Positions 39,632-49,057 of a stretch of 64,000 nt of DNA are shown here, in pieces; positions within the stretch are counted from its first letter, which is position 1, and the number at the start of each line of letters is the position of its first letter. Source of the stretch: Bacteroidota bacterium (GTDB lineage Bacteria; Bacteroidota; Bacteroidia; AKYH767-A; OLB10); assembly GCA_016699635.1 (NCBI GenBank), contig CP064983.1, forward strand, positions 248,001 through 312,000, read 5' to 3'. Position numbers and translations under genes: made by a program. Below the pieces are notes generated by a model. It was given only the letters and a program-made list of their open reading frames with translations. It ran no database searches and was not told where the DNA came from.

Positions 39632-40021
39632 ATGAAGGCAGTGCAGAAAAAGCAAAAAGTAAAAATGGAGTTTCCAATGCGGTCTTCTCCCAAAATATTA
39701 TACGGATTCCTATCCACTCCATCAGGGCTATCTGAATGGTTTGCCGATGATGTCACTATTCGTGAAGGTGTTTACACTTTCCATTGGGATGGCGATGAGC
39801 AGCAAGCCAAAATGACTCACAAAAGAGAAAATCAAATGGTGCGTTTCAAATGGATTGATGACAGCGATGATGCTTTTATCGAATTTGAAATTACAACCGA
39901 TGAATTGACATCTGATGTATCACTAATGGTATCTGACTTTGCAGTAGAAGATGATATTGAAGAAACACAACGTTTATGGGACACACAAATCCATAATTTG
40001 CGTCATCTGATTGGATCATAG
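39632..40021 (+). CDS. START-like domain protein (SRPBCC fold)
   Basis: 129 residues. Helix-grip fold related to AHSA1/START domains that bind hydrophobic ligands. The pattern MEFPMRSSPKILYGFLST, LSEWFADDVTIR, YTFHWDGDEQQAKM and VRFKWIDDSDDAFIEFEI is characteristic of a small family widespread in Bacteroidota. The ligand is unknown. It follows typA by 65 bases and converges with the YdcF-type gene. Confidence 0.82.
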   Translation: MKAVQKKQKVKMEFPMRSSPKILYGFLSTPSGLSEWFADDVTIREGVYTFHWDGDEQQAKMTHKRENQMVRFKWIDDSDDAFIEFEITTDELTSDVSLMVSDFAVEDDIEETQRLWDTQIHNLRHLIGS

Positions 40022-40073
40022 TGTTACACTAATATCTCTATACATTGTTTTGATATTAGACTTAATATTTATC

Positions 40074-40850
40074 TTACAAATACCCCATTACTTTATAAAC
40101 TGCTATTCCAAACCATTCATGAAATAGCAAGTCCCAATCAAGTAACACCTCCGGTGATGGCAAAAAAAGTTTATCAGGTGTAAACATTATCTGACCTGAA
40201 TGTTGGTCAACTGCAAAAGGCACCACATCAATTCCTTGTTTCTGAAAACAAAGCATTGACCTCCGCATATGAAATGCCGATGTCACTAATAAAAATGGTG
40301 GTCTAAAATCTGATTTTCGAATAATTTCAGCAGTATTTTTCGCATTTTCATAAGTGTTTCTTGACTGATTTTCTGCAATCACTTTATCTGCAGGAACACC
40401 TATGCGTATCATCTGATTACGCAGTAAATCTGCTTCTTTAACATCAGTATAAACCAAACTGCCCGAACCACTGGAAATAATTATATACTTTGCTTTGTTT
40501 CTATAAAAAAGCTCCAGCGACTGAACATATCTATCCGCACCTGAACCAAAAACCGGACGTTGCATCTGTCCGTTTACATAACGTATAGCACCACCCATCA
40601 TTATTGCCGCATCATATTCCTTATGAATTGAATCTATAGATACCGACTGAATTTCCCATGCATGCATTACTAAATTCAGCACAAACGGATTGCTGAAAAA
40701 TAGTATTGCTCCTATTGCCCAATATAAACACTTCCGGCTTCGTTTCTTATTCTTTGTAATAACAGAAATAAGCAACAAGATTACGATCCAACTTAGTGGC
40801 GATAATAAAAAATCTAAAATCTTTGAAAGGAAAAAAAATATGTGTTGCAT
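40074..40850 (-). CDS. YdcF/ElyC family membrane protein (DUF218)
   Basis: 258 residues. Two N-terminal membrane segments (IFFFLSKILDFLLSPLSWIVILLLI-type region and KCLYWAIGAILFFSNPFVL region) are followed by a soluble DUF218 domain: DAAIMMGGAIRY, RYVQSLELFYRN, YIIISSGSGS, ENQSRNTYENAKNTAEII, and FLLVTSAFHMRRSML. ElyC/SanA relatives act in envelope polysaccharide or peptidoglycan metabolism. The exact role is unknown. Confidence 0.85.
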   Translation of the reverse strand: MQHIFFFLSKILDFLLSPLSWIVILLLISVITKNKKRSRKCLYWAIGAILFFSNPFVLNLVMHAWEIQSVSIDSIHKEYDAAIMMGGAIRYVNGQMQRPVFGSGADRYVQSLELFYRNKAKYIIISSGSGSLVYTDVKEADLLRNQMIRIGVPADKVIAENQSRNTYENAKNTAEIIRKSDFRPPFLLVTSAFHMRRSMLCFQKQGIDVVPFAVDQHSGQIMFTPDKLFLPSPEVLLDWDLLFHEWFGIAVYKVMGYL

Positions 40851-40868
40851 TAAATCAAGTTACAACAA

Positions 40869-40914
40869 AAAAATCAGACAGATGAGTAAACAAAAATCAG
40901 ACAGATGAGTAAAC
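40869..40914. repeat. Tandem duplication of a 23-bp unit
   Basis: Two perfect copies of a 23-base unit (AAAAATCAGACAGATGAGTA followed by AAC), 40869-40891 and 40892-40914, abut the stop codon of the HNH endonuclease gene and lie just upstream of the YdcF-type gene start. No hairpin is formed. Confidence 0.9.
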
Positions 40915-41706
40915 TTAATGGGGAACTTTTACATCGCCCCAGTTTATTCCTCTCTTAATTCGAAGTAGTTGCGTTTCCGAAACATTAAATCGGTCAGATA
41001 TTTTAGATAATGTCTCTCCTTTTTGAATTCGTTTCTTTATTTCAGCTACTTTCTTCTCATTGAGTTTATAGCCCGATGCATTTTCCGGACGCTTACCAAT
41101 TCGCTTCTTCTTCTCTTTTATAACTACGGGACTTTTCTTCTGATGTTCGATATTATCTTCCTGAGTCATCCACTTCAGGTTTGAAAAATGATTATTGCTT
41201 TTGTTATAATCAAGATGTGCAACAATATCATGTTTTTTAGAAGGTTGCTTAACGAAACTATCTGCAACAAGACGATGCACCAATGGAGCATAGTTAATTG
41301 TGCGCTCTAATTCATCTTTTCGGAATACATTTCTATACACTTCCTTTAAGGTGCTCAACTCTGCAGCAACATTATCAACTTTCTTTTTATTGCTGTTATA
41401 GGCAGGTGAATTCTTTTTGTAAGATTTTAATTCTGATTTTACATCGCGCAGTTTACCTGTTAGTTGTTCAATTTTTCTTCGTTTTTGGTCCAATTGCTTT
41501 TGTGCATCATCAGCTCTTTTCTTAAAAAGCTTAAACCTCACAATCGGATATCCATTTATCAAAGTTCCTTTCAGCACTCTGTTTTCTGCAATTTTGGTGG
41601 AAGTTCTGACCCTCCCAAAATTTGATACTTCTATTTTCAGATTATTGGTAAACCTAAACGGAGGCTTTACAAGCGACCACTTTTCATTCTTAAAATCATT
41701 TTTCAT
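40915..41706 (-). CDS. NUMOD4/HNH endonuclease-like protein with coiled coil and C-terminal helix-turn-helix
   Basis: 263 residues. Order: NUMOD4 motif at the N-terminus (EKWSLVKPPFRFTNNLKIEVSNFGRVR), a charged coiled coil (about 70-120, KQLDQKRRKIEQLTGKLRD), an HNH_3-type core (HRLVADSFV, DIVAHLDYNKSNNHFSNLKW), and a C-terminal helix-turn-helix (KVAEIKKRIQKGETLSKIS, VSETQLLRIKRGINW). The HNH core lacks a clear first His-Asn pair of the classic H-N-H, so catalysis is uncertain. Similar proteins occur in homing endonucleases and phages, but no intron or prophage signs are seen here. It sits 60 bases after the SSB-tailed DUF3127 gene on the same strand. Confidence 0.75.
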   Translation of the reverse strand: MKNDFKNEKWSLVKPPFRFTNNLKIEVSNFGRVRTSTKIAENRVLKGTLINGYPIVRFKLFKKRADDAQKQLDQKRRKIEQLTGKLRDVKSELKSYKKNSPAYNSNKKKVDNVAAELSTLKEVYRNVFRKDELERTINYAPLVHRLVADSFVKQPSKKHDIVAHLDYNKSNNHFSNLKWMTQEDNIEHQKKSPVVIKEKKKRIGKRPENASGYKLNEKKVAEIKKRIQKGETLSKISDRFNVSETQLLRIKRGINWGDVKVPH

Positions 41707-41766
41707 TGTTTGAAAATTTACAATTAGAATTCAATTGTGATTTAATGATTCAATAAATTTAACTGA

Positions 41767-42132
41767 TTAAAATGGCAAATCGTCTTTATAATCTTCCTGT
41801 GGTAAATCTGACATAGATGGCATTGGCGATTCCATTGGGGACTCTCCTGCAGAAGTTCTTTCAATTTTCCATGCATCGAGCGATGTAAAATACTTAATCT
41901 CACCGGATGGTGATTTCCACTCTCTGCCTTTTATATTGAAGGAAACCGAAAGCTCGTCACCCGGCTGAAAACTCTCTATTAACCTGCACTTATCATTTGC
42001 CAGTTGAAAAATAACTATTTGAGGATAGGCTGACTTAGCATCTATTGTAAGTGTAAATTCTCTTTTGCGAAATTTGTCTGTTACTACCTGTTCTGCAAAT
42101 TTCTGTTTTAATATTCCTGTTACCTGAAGCAT
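41767..42132 (-). CDS. DUF3127 protein with an SSB-like acidic C-terminal tip
   Basis: 121 residues. An OB-fold-like domain (about 1-90: VTGILKQKFAEQVV, KREFTLTID, YPQIVIFQLANDKC, GDELSVSFNIKGREW) is followed by a flexible Ser/Pro/Met-rich linker and the terminal sequence DDLPF. This mirrors single-stranded-DNA-binding protein, whose DDIPF tip recruits repair and replication proteins. Sequence shows the layout; binding of single-stranded DNA is inference. A -7 box precedes it (42147-42154). Its partner may be the HNH protein encoded next. Confidence 0.82.
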   Translation of the reverse strand: MLQVTGILKQKFAEQVVTDKFRKREFTLTIDAKSAYPQIVIFQLANDKCRLIESFQPGDELSVSFNIKGREWKSPSGEIKYFTSLDAWKIERTSAGESPMESPMPSMSDLPQEDYKDDLPF

Positions 42133-42146
42133 TTTGAATTTTTTTT

Positions 42147-42154
42147 CAAAAGTA
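42147..42154 (-). promoter_or_regulatory. -7 promoter box for the DUF3127 gene
   Basis: Minus-strand TACTTTTG, an exact TAnnTTTG match, 15 bases upstream of the ATG at 42132. Confidence 0.6.
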
Positions 42155-42171
42155 AAAATAAATTTAAAAAA

Positions 42172-43287
42172 TCAAATTTTAAGTTTTAAAGCATTTGCCT
42201 TATTATTGAAGTTTTCCATAAGAATTTCTTCCCGTAGCGAAATATCTATCTGAGTAAATTCCTGTTTAATCATTGCTGAAAGTGCCTCACGCATAGCTTC
42301 AGGTGTATCGGCTACAGTGCACAACTGTTCCAATCCTGTATTTTGAACCATTGGTGTATTTACGAGGGCAAAACGACCGCTAAAAAGTGCAGAAAGTAGT
42401 TTAAGCTTAATTCCTGTTGGTTGAAAAGTGGGTAGCACATTTATATGAGCATCCAAAACTAAATCGTTAATCTGCTTAGTGTTTAAATCACTTAGCAAAG
42501 TAATATTATTCTTTCTTTGTACAGCATCTCTTAAATTAACACCGGGTTTGCTACCGGCAATCAGCAAGGTAACCGGTGAGTTTTTAAAAACTTCTTGCAC
42601 TAAATAGAGAGCAGCCATATCATTCTCACCAATAGCCAGATTGCCGTGATAAAAGGCATAAGCTCCTTTACCAATTCTCGAATTTACTTTTGTAAAGGAA
42701 TGAAAAGCAGGTATGTAATGTGCATTGCCATACTTACTATTAAAATATTGTGTGTCGTTAGGCGAAATGGTGGCAATCACATCTGCATTTGATAAAATGC
42801 TCTCGTAGATTTCTAACTTACTCGATTCATTATAAAAATAGTATCTCTTAAAGATGTTTGATTCTGCCTTTGCTAAGTTTTTATAATATTCATGTTCTAT
42901 ATTATGCGTCCTGACTATTTTCTTTCGCTTCTTTAGTCGCTCATCAGACAAATAATGAGTACTATGTAATCCTTCAAATAGTATTGGATGCTCATCAGAA
43001 AGCAGGTTTTTAATCAGTTGCTCTGACGAGCGTGACACAACAATATATGGTTCTTTTAAAAACAACTGCGATTTGGAAACATCACGTTGATAGTAGTGAA
43101 CAGATTCACATAACTCTTCAAGAATTTTTGATGACTGACGACCATATTGAAATGCATGAAGGTGAATTTTTATTCCGGCAGAAACAAGAGCACGGAGCTT
43201 ATAAAACACATCAATGACTCCACCATAGTTTGCAGGATATGGAATATCAAAACTGATAATATGTAAATGCTTACCGCTGTTCTTCAC
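42172..43287 (-). CDS. Glycosyltransferase, GT-B fold
   Basis: 371 residues. N-domain start HIISFDIPYPANYGGVIDV with the Gly-Gly donor loop; middle RTHNIEHEYYKNLA and DVIATISPND; C-domain GAYAFYHGNLAIGEN, NVLPTFQPTGIKLKLLSAL and the nucleotide-binding Lys-Leu block. It resembles the glycosyltransferase at 11.2 kb in architecture. Lies 23 bases after the next glycosyltransferase on the same strand, so the two probably act in one surface-glycan pathway. Acceptor unknown. Confidence 0.85.
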   Translation of the reverse strand: MKNSGKHLHIISFDIPYPANYGGVIDVFYKLRALVSAGIKIHLHAFQYGRQSSKILEELCESVHYYQRDVSKSQLFLKEPYIVVSRSSEQLIKNLLSDEHPILFEGLHSTHYLSDERLKKRKKIVRTHNIEHEYYKNLAKAESNIFKRYYFYNESSKLEIYESILSNADVIATISPNDTQYFNSKYGNAHYIPAFHSFTKVNSRIGKGAYAFYHGNLAIGENDMAALYLVQEVFKNSPVTLLIAGSKPGVNLRDAVQRKNNITLLSDLNTKQINDLVLDAHINVLPTFQPTGIKLKLLSALFSGRFALVNTPMVQNTGLEQLCTVADTPEAMREALSAMIKQEFTQIDISLREEILMENFNNKANALKLKI

Positions 43288-43310
43288 AATGTGTTTTAAA
43301 GTTTGTTTGG

Positions 43311-44445
43311 CTATTTCTCAGAGGACAAAATTACATCAATTAATATTTTTTTCTCTTTTTGCCAGCATAAATCCTTAGATGCAATACTACAATTTTCTTT
43401 ATAGCTAACATAAAGTTCTTTTTCGATAATTAAACGATTCATTGCCTCTGCTATTGCTTGTTGAGAGTATTGTGGCAACACAATCCCCGTTTTATATCCG
43501 TTCACAATTGCTTTAACCTCAGGTAAATCTGAAGCTATAACAGGAATGCCTGCATGAATGTAGTCGAATAGTTTGTTTGGCAAACTGAATTTATAATTGA
43601 TGTTGGTGTCTTTATCCAATGTAAGTCCTGCAAAGCATGATGCTGTTACAGTAATTAATTCCTCGCGTGAAATTTTAGGGTGAATAATCACTTTGTGTTC
43701 TACATTATGTTTGTTAGCCAATTCTTGTAACTGATGAAAAACATCTCCCCCACCTATAATAAGTAACATGGCATCTACATCTTTCATTGCTTCAATTGCT
43801 TCCTCTGCGCCTCTGTCAACATTAATTCCTGCACCTTTCATTATAAAGATCTTCTTGTCATCAGGAAATCCGACAGAACGCTTCCATTTCGCTACATCGA
43901 AATTAACGCTATCTGTTCTATCAGGAACATTACGAACAACTTTCACATCATTACCATATTGTTGGTGATAGAGATTTGCAATCGAATTATTGACTGTAAT
44001 TACATTTTTAAGTTTTGGGAAAATAAAAGCTTCTAACCTTGTCCATACATTGCGTGCAATATGATTGTCCTGCAATTCCCGGAACTCCTGTAAAATATTC
44101 ATGGCTGTCGTATATCAAAGTACATCCTTTCAGTTGTGACACTAAATAACTCGGCAATAGTGTATCAAGGTCATTTGAATAAAGAACATCAGCTTTTTTA
44201 AAAATTAAAAAAAAGAACAGTCTAATCTGAAACAATGCATAAAAAAAAGGCCCTTTGTTTATTGGCATACTAAATCGCCTTACCGACAAACCGGTCATAT
44301 CATAAACAGGTAAACTAAGTGGTAACTTTCGACCAACAATAAGTATTTGATAGTTAAGCTCAGAAAATACTGATGCTGTTCTTCTAACCCGCTGATCGGT
44401 TGCTATATCATTAATTACAGAAATTATAACCTTCTTTTGCGCCAT
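43311..44445 (-). CDS. Glycosyltransferase, GT4-like, frame interrupted
   Basis: About 378 residues. Start VIISVINDIATDQRVRRTA is a GT4 N-terminus; TLIYDSHEYFTG follows. Removing one G at 44078-44082 joins TGVP to ELQDNHIARNVWTRLE and then KNVITVNNSIANLY, GGGDVFHQLQEL and SLPNKLFDYIHAGIPV (C-domain donor block). It precedes the glycosyltransferase ending at 42172 on the same strand. A near-consensus box (TACCTTCG on the minus strand, 44461-44468) lies 16 bases upstream. Confidence 0.85.
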
Positions 44446-44491
44446 TCTTAGTTGATGTGGCGAAGGTAAAACTTTGCTTGTTAAATTTAAA

Positions 44492-45354
44492 TCAGGCTAA
44501 ATAATCTTTAAGCAACTTGTTTCGAGAGCCTGAGCGCAATCTTCTTATAGCTTTCTCCTTTATTTGCCTGACCCGTTCTCTTGTTAAACCAAACTTAGCC
44601 CCTATTTCATCCAATGAAAAACTATGTGAAACACCAATGCCATAAAACAATTTAACCACATCACGTTCACGCTCTGTAAGTGTCTTTAAAGAACGATCAA
44701 TCTCTTTACGAAGTGATTCATTCATGAATTAAAATCTGCATCGGGTACATCATCATTTTGCATAACATCAAGTAAAGTAGCCTCTTCATTGCCGGCAAAA
44801 GGTGCATCCATACTGACATGCTTACCAGGAGATTTTAATGTGTCGGAAATTTTCTCAATCGGTACTTCCATCATCTCTGCTATTTCCTCAGCTGAGGGTT
44901 CACGCTCAAACTCTTGTTCCAATTTTGAAAAAACTTTATTTATTTTTCTTAACGAACCAACCTGATTTAAAGGAAGCCTCACAATGCGTGCCTGCTCAGC
45001 AATGGCTTGCAAAATACTTTGACGTATCCACCAAACAGCATAAGAAATAAATTTAAATCCTCTGGTTTCATCAAAACGTGATGCTGCTTTAATGAGTCCG
45101 AGATTGCCTTCATTAATCAGATCAGGAAGACTTAGTCCCTGATTCTGATATTGCTTGGCAACTGACACAACAAATCTTAAATTAGCTCTTGTTAATTTAC
45201 TCAATGCTTCCTCATCACCTTCTCGAATTCTTCGAGCTAAATTGGCTTCTTCCTCTGCAGTAATCATGCCTTCGCGGCTAATTTCCTGAAGGTACTTTTC
45301 CAACGATTGGCTTTCTCTGTTGGTTATGGACTTTTGAATGCGCAGCTGTCTCAT
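44492..45354 (-). CDS. rpoD: Primary sigma-70 factor, short Bacteroidota form, frame interrupted
   Basis: About 287 residues, the length of Bacteroidota RpoD. Region 1.2/2: SLEKYLQEISREGMIT, LTRANLRFVVSVAKQYQNQG, GNLGLIKAASRFDETRGFKF and YAVWWIRQSILQAIAEQAR (regions 2.3-2.4). Region 3: RLPLNQVGSLRKINK. Region 4: LTERERDVVKLFYGIG and LTRERVRQIKEKAIRRLR. The frame is lost at 44727-44735, where an ATGA overlap makes it look like two genes; adding one A gives DADFKFMNESLRKEI and one continuous factor. An essential gene, so the break is best read as a sequence error. Confidence 0.92.
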
Positions 45355-45375
45355 AAATTGTTTCGGTTTATCTTA

Positions 45376-45383
45376 CAAAGTTA
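45376..45383 (-). promoter_or_regulatory. -7 promoter box for rpoD
   Basis: Minus-strand TAACTTTG, exact TAnnTTTG, 22 bases upstream of the rpoD start. The stretch 45384-45503 beyond it holds no gene and no other element I can recognise. Confidence 0.6.
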
Positions 45384-45517
45384 ATAGTAAAAAAATCATT
45401 AATCCAAAAAAACATTCAACCAAAATGCATCATTTGTTTAAAAAGATTTCAACAAACTGAAAAAAGTCATTACAGGATTTTTTGTGATTTCGGAAAATGA
45501 ATGATTACTTTGCATCA

Positions 45518-45606
45518 TCAAAAGGGGTGCTTCCTGTAGTGAAAGGAATGCTGAGATTATACCCATAACCTGATCAGGATAATGCCTGCGTAGGGATAGG
45601 TAACAT
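45518..45606 (+). ncRNA. TPP (thiamine pyrophosphate) riboswitch aptamer
   Basis: The THI-box conserved blocks occur in order with right spacing: GGGGTGC (45524-45530), CTGAGA (45551-45556), ATACCC, AACCTGATC (45567-45575), GGATAATGCC and GCGTAGGGA. It lies 51 bases before the TonB-dependent receptor gene, with a near-consensus -7 box (TTACTTTG, 45505-45512) just upstream. It should repress the receptor when thiamine pyrophosphate is plentiful. Confidence 0.95.
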
Positions 45607-45643
45607 TCTTTTATTGCACCTGCAACTTCTTTTGTGATGTTAC
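45600..45643 (+). promoter_or_regulatory. Putative riboswitch expression platform
   Basis: GTAACAT (45600-45606) pairs perfectly with ATGTTAC (45637-45643), enclosing a smaller TTGC/GCAA stem (45614-45625). The outer stem ends 13 bases before the ATG at 45657 and is not followed by a T-run, pointing to control of translation. A second pairing, CATCA-T-CAAAA (45513-45523) with TTTTGTGATG (45630-45639), shares bases with it and so excludes it. Confidence 0.45.
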
Positions 45644-45656
45644 TTAAAAATGAAAA

Positions 45657-48109
45657 ATGATGATTAAGAAATTTTCTTTATTGCTTTTAGCGTTATGCTT
45701 AAGCCTCTATTCTAATGCACAGCTCGATCTATCAGGAGTTGTGAGTACTAATGATGGTAAAAAAGTGGATCATGCAGTTGTTACCCTTAAAGAATCGCTG
45801 ATACGTCATTTTTCAGATGAAAAAGGCAAGTTTACTTTTTTTAATCTTAAACCGGGTAAATACACTTTGCAGGTAAATCAGCTTGGCTATCATGAATACA
45901 GCAGTGAAATTAACCTGGCAAGTAATCAACATATAGAAGTAATACTTTTCAAAAAAGCATTTGTAACTGACGAGGTAATTATTCAGTCATTAAAAATGAA
46001 AAACAAAATACCTATTGCACAAAACAGTCTGAATAAAAATGAAATTGAAGAAATGAATTCAGGGAAAGATGTGCCGGAAATTATGGATCAACTCACAAGT
46101 GTCGTGGTTAGCAGTGATGCAGGTGCAGGTGTTGGCTACACAGGAATGCGCGTGCGTGGTAGTGATGCCACAAGAATTAATGTTACTATAAATGGTATTC
46201 CAATTAATGATGCGGAGTCGCAAAGTATGTATTGGGTTGATATGCCTGACCTCTTAGCTCAACCAATCAGATACAACTTCAGAGAGGTGTAGGCACTTCA
46301 GTAAATGGCGCAGCAGCATTTGGTGCAAGCATCAATATTCTTACAGACAATCTTTCAGAAAAACCATTTGCAGAAACAAACTTGAGTTACGGAGCTTTCA
46401 ATACAAAAAGGTGAATCTTATTGCAGGCACCGGATTACTGAATAATCGCTTTGCTTTTGAAACCAGACTATCTTCCATACAGTCTGACGGATATGTTGAC
46501 AGAGCATCATCAAATTTAAAATCTTTTTATTTTTCGGGAGGATATTTTGGTAAAAAGTCAATGTTGAAGGCAATCATTTTTTCAGGAATAGAAACGACTT
46601 ATCAGTCATGGTATGGTGTGCCGGAGTCAAGGTATAAAAATAACATGCAGGGAATGATGGATTATATTTCCCGTAATGGCTTAGACAGTGAAGACGCTAC
46701 AAACCTTCTTGAATCAGGAAGGAAATACAATTACTATTTATATCCCGGACAAACAGACAATTACCAACAGGACAATTATCAGTTGCACTTCTCACATCAG
46801 ATTAACAACCTGTTTACTTTGAGTGTTGCTGCTCACCTGACACGTGGTAAAGGCTATTATGAGGAGCTTAAAAAAAATGCAAAGTTTAGTGACTATGGAT
46901 TACCTCCTATTCAAATTCAGGATACCATAATTACTAAAACAAATCTTGTGAGAAGAAAGTGGCTCGACAATTATTTTTATGGCTTGATTTACTCTTTGAA
47001 TTATGAAAATAAAAACCTTGAAATAAAAACCGGAGGTGGCATCAATCAATATGATGGTGATCACTACGGTAAAATAATTAAAGGTGACATTATTCCATTA
47101 GCTTCAGAAAATTACACTTACTATCAAAATAATGGATTAAAAACAATTTCAATCACTGGATAAAAGGAACCTTACACTTGGGGGAGCATTTCATTGCATA
47201 TGCAGACATTCAATATCGCTACGTACATTATCGGTTTACAGGATTTGATGATTTTGCCACCACCACTAATCAGGTTGCAGAGTTTCATTTTTTCAATCCA
47301 AAAGCCGGCATTACTTTTTTACGTAATGAAAACGAAAGTGCCTGGCTGTCTATCGCTGTTGGAAACAAAGAACCATCAAGAGATGATTTCACTGAGTCAA
47401 CTGCAAATCACGACCTAAATCAGAAAATCTCATAGATTTTGAAGCAGGTTATTCAATCGCAATAAAAAAATTAAAACTGAGTCTTAATGCCTTTTATATG
47501 CAATATAAAGACCAACTGATTTTAACAGGAAAAATCAATGACGTTGGCAACTATACCAGACAAAACGTAAAAAATAGTTTCAGAAGAGGTTTAGAAGCAG
47601 AATTTAATTATGATGTGGGTAAGTTCTTAGCTGTTTCAGGCAATGTAGCATTAAGCGAAAATAAAATTCTGAACTTTAAGGAATATATTGATCAGTACGA
47701 TGCAGATTTTAACTATACAGGTCAGCAGAAAATTATCTATAAAAAAACAGACATTGCTTTTTCTCCTTCAATAATTACTGCTGTCGGTATTGAAATAAGG
47801 CCGTTAAAAATGTTAAGCATCAAACTAACTGAGAAGTATGTTGGAAAACAATATTTAGATAATACCTCCTCGGAGGAAAAATCATTGAAAGCATTTGCCT
47901 ACACCAATCTTTCAATACATTATACGTTTAAGATTTTTAAAACCATTGAAACTGAAGCAGGAGTTGCAGTATATAACCTGTTCAATGAAATGTATTCAAG
48001 TAATGGTTATACTTATGGGTACTTATATGATGGTATGAGGGTTAACGAAAACTTTTACTATCCTCAAGCAGGAACACATACCATGTTATTTGCTAAATTC
48101 AGATTTTAA
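45657..48109 (+). CDS. TonB-dependent receptor under TPP riboswitch control (predicted thiamine uptake), frame interrupted
   Basis: About 818 residues. Signal peptide (LLLALCLSLYSNAQ); carboxypeptidase-regulatory-like domain (SGVVSTNDGKKVDHAVVTL, KPGKYTLQVNQLGYHEY); plug domain (IMDQLTSVVVSSDAGAG, RVRGSDATRINVTINGIPIND, IQLQRGVGTSVNGAAAFGA); then a 22-strand barrel ending in YYPQAGTHTMLFAKFRF. Frame changes near 46256-46261, in A5 46405-46409, in A5 47139-47143 and near 47411-47416; one-base edits join all parts (e.g. DLLASTNQIQLQRG). The riboswitch makes thiamine or its phosphates the likely cargo, as proposed for OMP-thi receptors of Bacteroidota. The last 11 bases overlap convergent dapF. 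Confidence 0.9.
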
Positions 48110-48893
48110 TTTCACCATCAAAAACATTCATAGCAGAACCTGTTAGCATAACATTTTTGTATTTGTTAGCTTCAACCTGGAAAGTAACATTCAGACTTCC
48201 ACCACGTGCAATCATATTCACCGATAATTTCTTTGTTAAACCGGAATAATGTGCTGCTATTGCAGATGCAGTTATGCCGGTGCCACAGGCAAGAGTTTCG
48301 TCCTCTACCCCACGTTCATAAGTTCTGATGTTTGATGCTTTGCTTTTAAATGAAACAAAATTCACATTAATGCCCTTTGCCTTAAAAGTATTGCCGTTTC
48401 TTATTTTTTTTCCTTCTTTAACGACATCAATTTTATCTGTATCATCAACAAACTTTACGTAATGCGGTGAGCCGGTATTCAATATAAAATTTCCATTGTG
48501 TTTTTTAATTTCCGAAACATCAGACATAGATACACTTACGATAGCACTCTTTAGTCCTTTTGCTGCACTGACATTAGCAGAATGCAACCCATCATAAGCC
48601 ATAAACAATGTTTCCCTGCCAATCATTCCTAACTGTTTACTGAATAAAACAGCGCAGCGTGCTCCATTGCCACACATACTACCCAGCCGGCCATCAGCAT
48701 TAAAATATACCATTTCAAAATCTGACTTCAGACTATGCTGAATCAATATCAGTCCATCTGCACCAATACCAAAATGCCTGTCGCATAACATTTCCATTTG
48801 TTGTACTTTTAAAGAAGAATACTTACCGGATCTGTTATCTATCATAACAAAATCATTGCCTGCGCCCTGATACTTGCTGAATTTTAGATGCAT
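48099..48893 (-). CDS. dapF: Diaminopimelate epimerase
   Basis: 264 residues. Interconverts LL- and meso-diaminopimelate. Both catalytic cysteines are in place: GSMCGNGARC in the first half and ETLACGTGITASA in the second; also FSKYQGAGNDFVMID at the start and RHFGIGADGLILI. Complements dapD in this window. No obvious -7 box is seen upstream. Confidence 0.95.
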   Translation of the reverse strand: MHLKFSKYQGAGNDFVMIDNRSGKYSSLKVQQMEMLCDRHFGIGADGLILIQHSLKSDFEMVYFNADGRLGSMCGNGARCAVLFSKQLGMIGRETLFMAYDGLHSANVSAAKGLKSAIVSVSMSDVSEIKKHNGNFILNTGSPHYVKFVDDTDKIDVVKEGKKIRNGNTFKAKGINVNFVSFKSKASNIRTYERGVEDETLACGTGITASAIAAHYSGLTKKLSVNMIARGGSLNVTFQVEANKYKNVMLTGSAMNVFDGEIKI

Positions 48894-49057
48894 TTTTATA
48901 ATTTGATAAACTATATCTTAAGATTAAACGTTGTAAAACTACGTGAATATTCTGAAACATTGTTAACGATTGTTAACATGCGCTTCATAGTCATTTCACT
49001 GATAGTGATATAACTTCGTTGTCGAAATAAAACGTAAAACATACAAGATTATAAGTA

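Noticed and set aside
40915..41706. HNH gene as part of a mobile intron or homing element
   Set aside because: No split host gene, intron core or flanking repeats are visible; base composition equals that of the neighbours.
44492..45354. rpoD as two genes coupled by an ATGA overlap
   Set aside because: The two parts are regions 2-3 and region 4 of one sigma factor; the overlap is a chance result of a one-base loss.
45384..45503. Possible small gene between rpoD and the riboswitch
   Set aside because: A/T-rich, stops in all frames and no conserved peptide.
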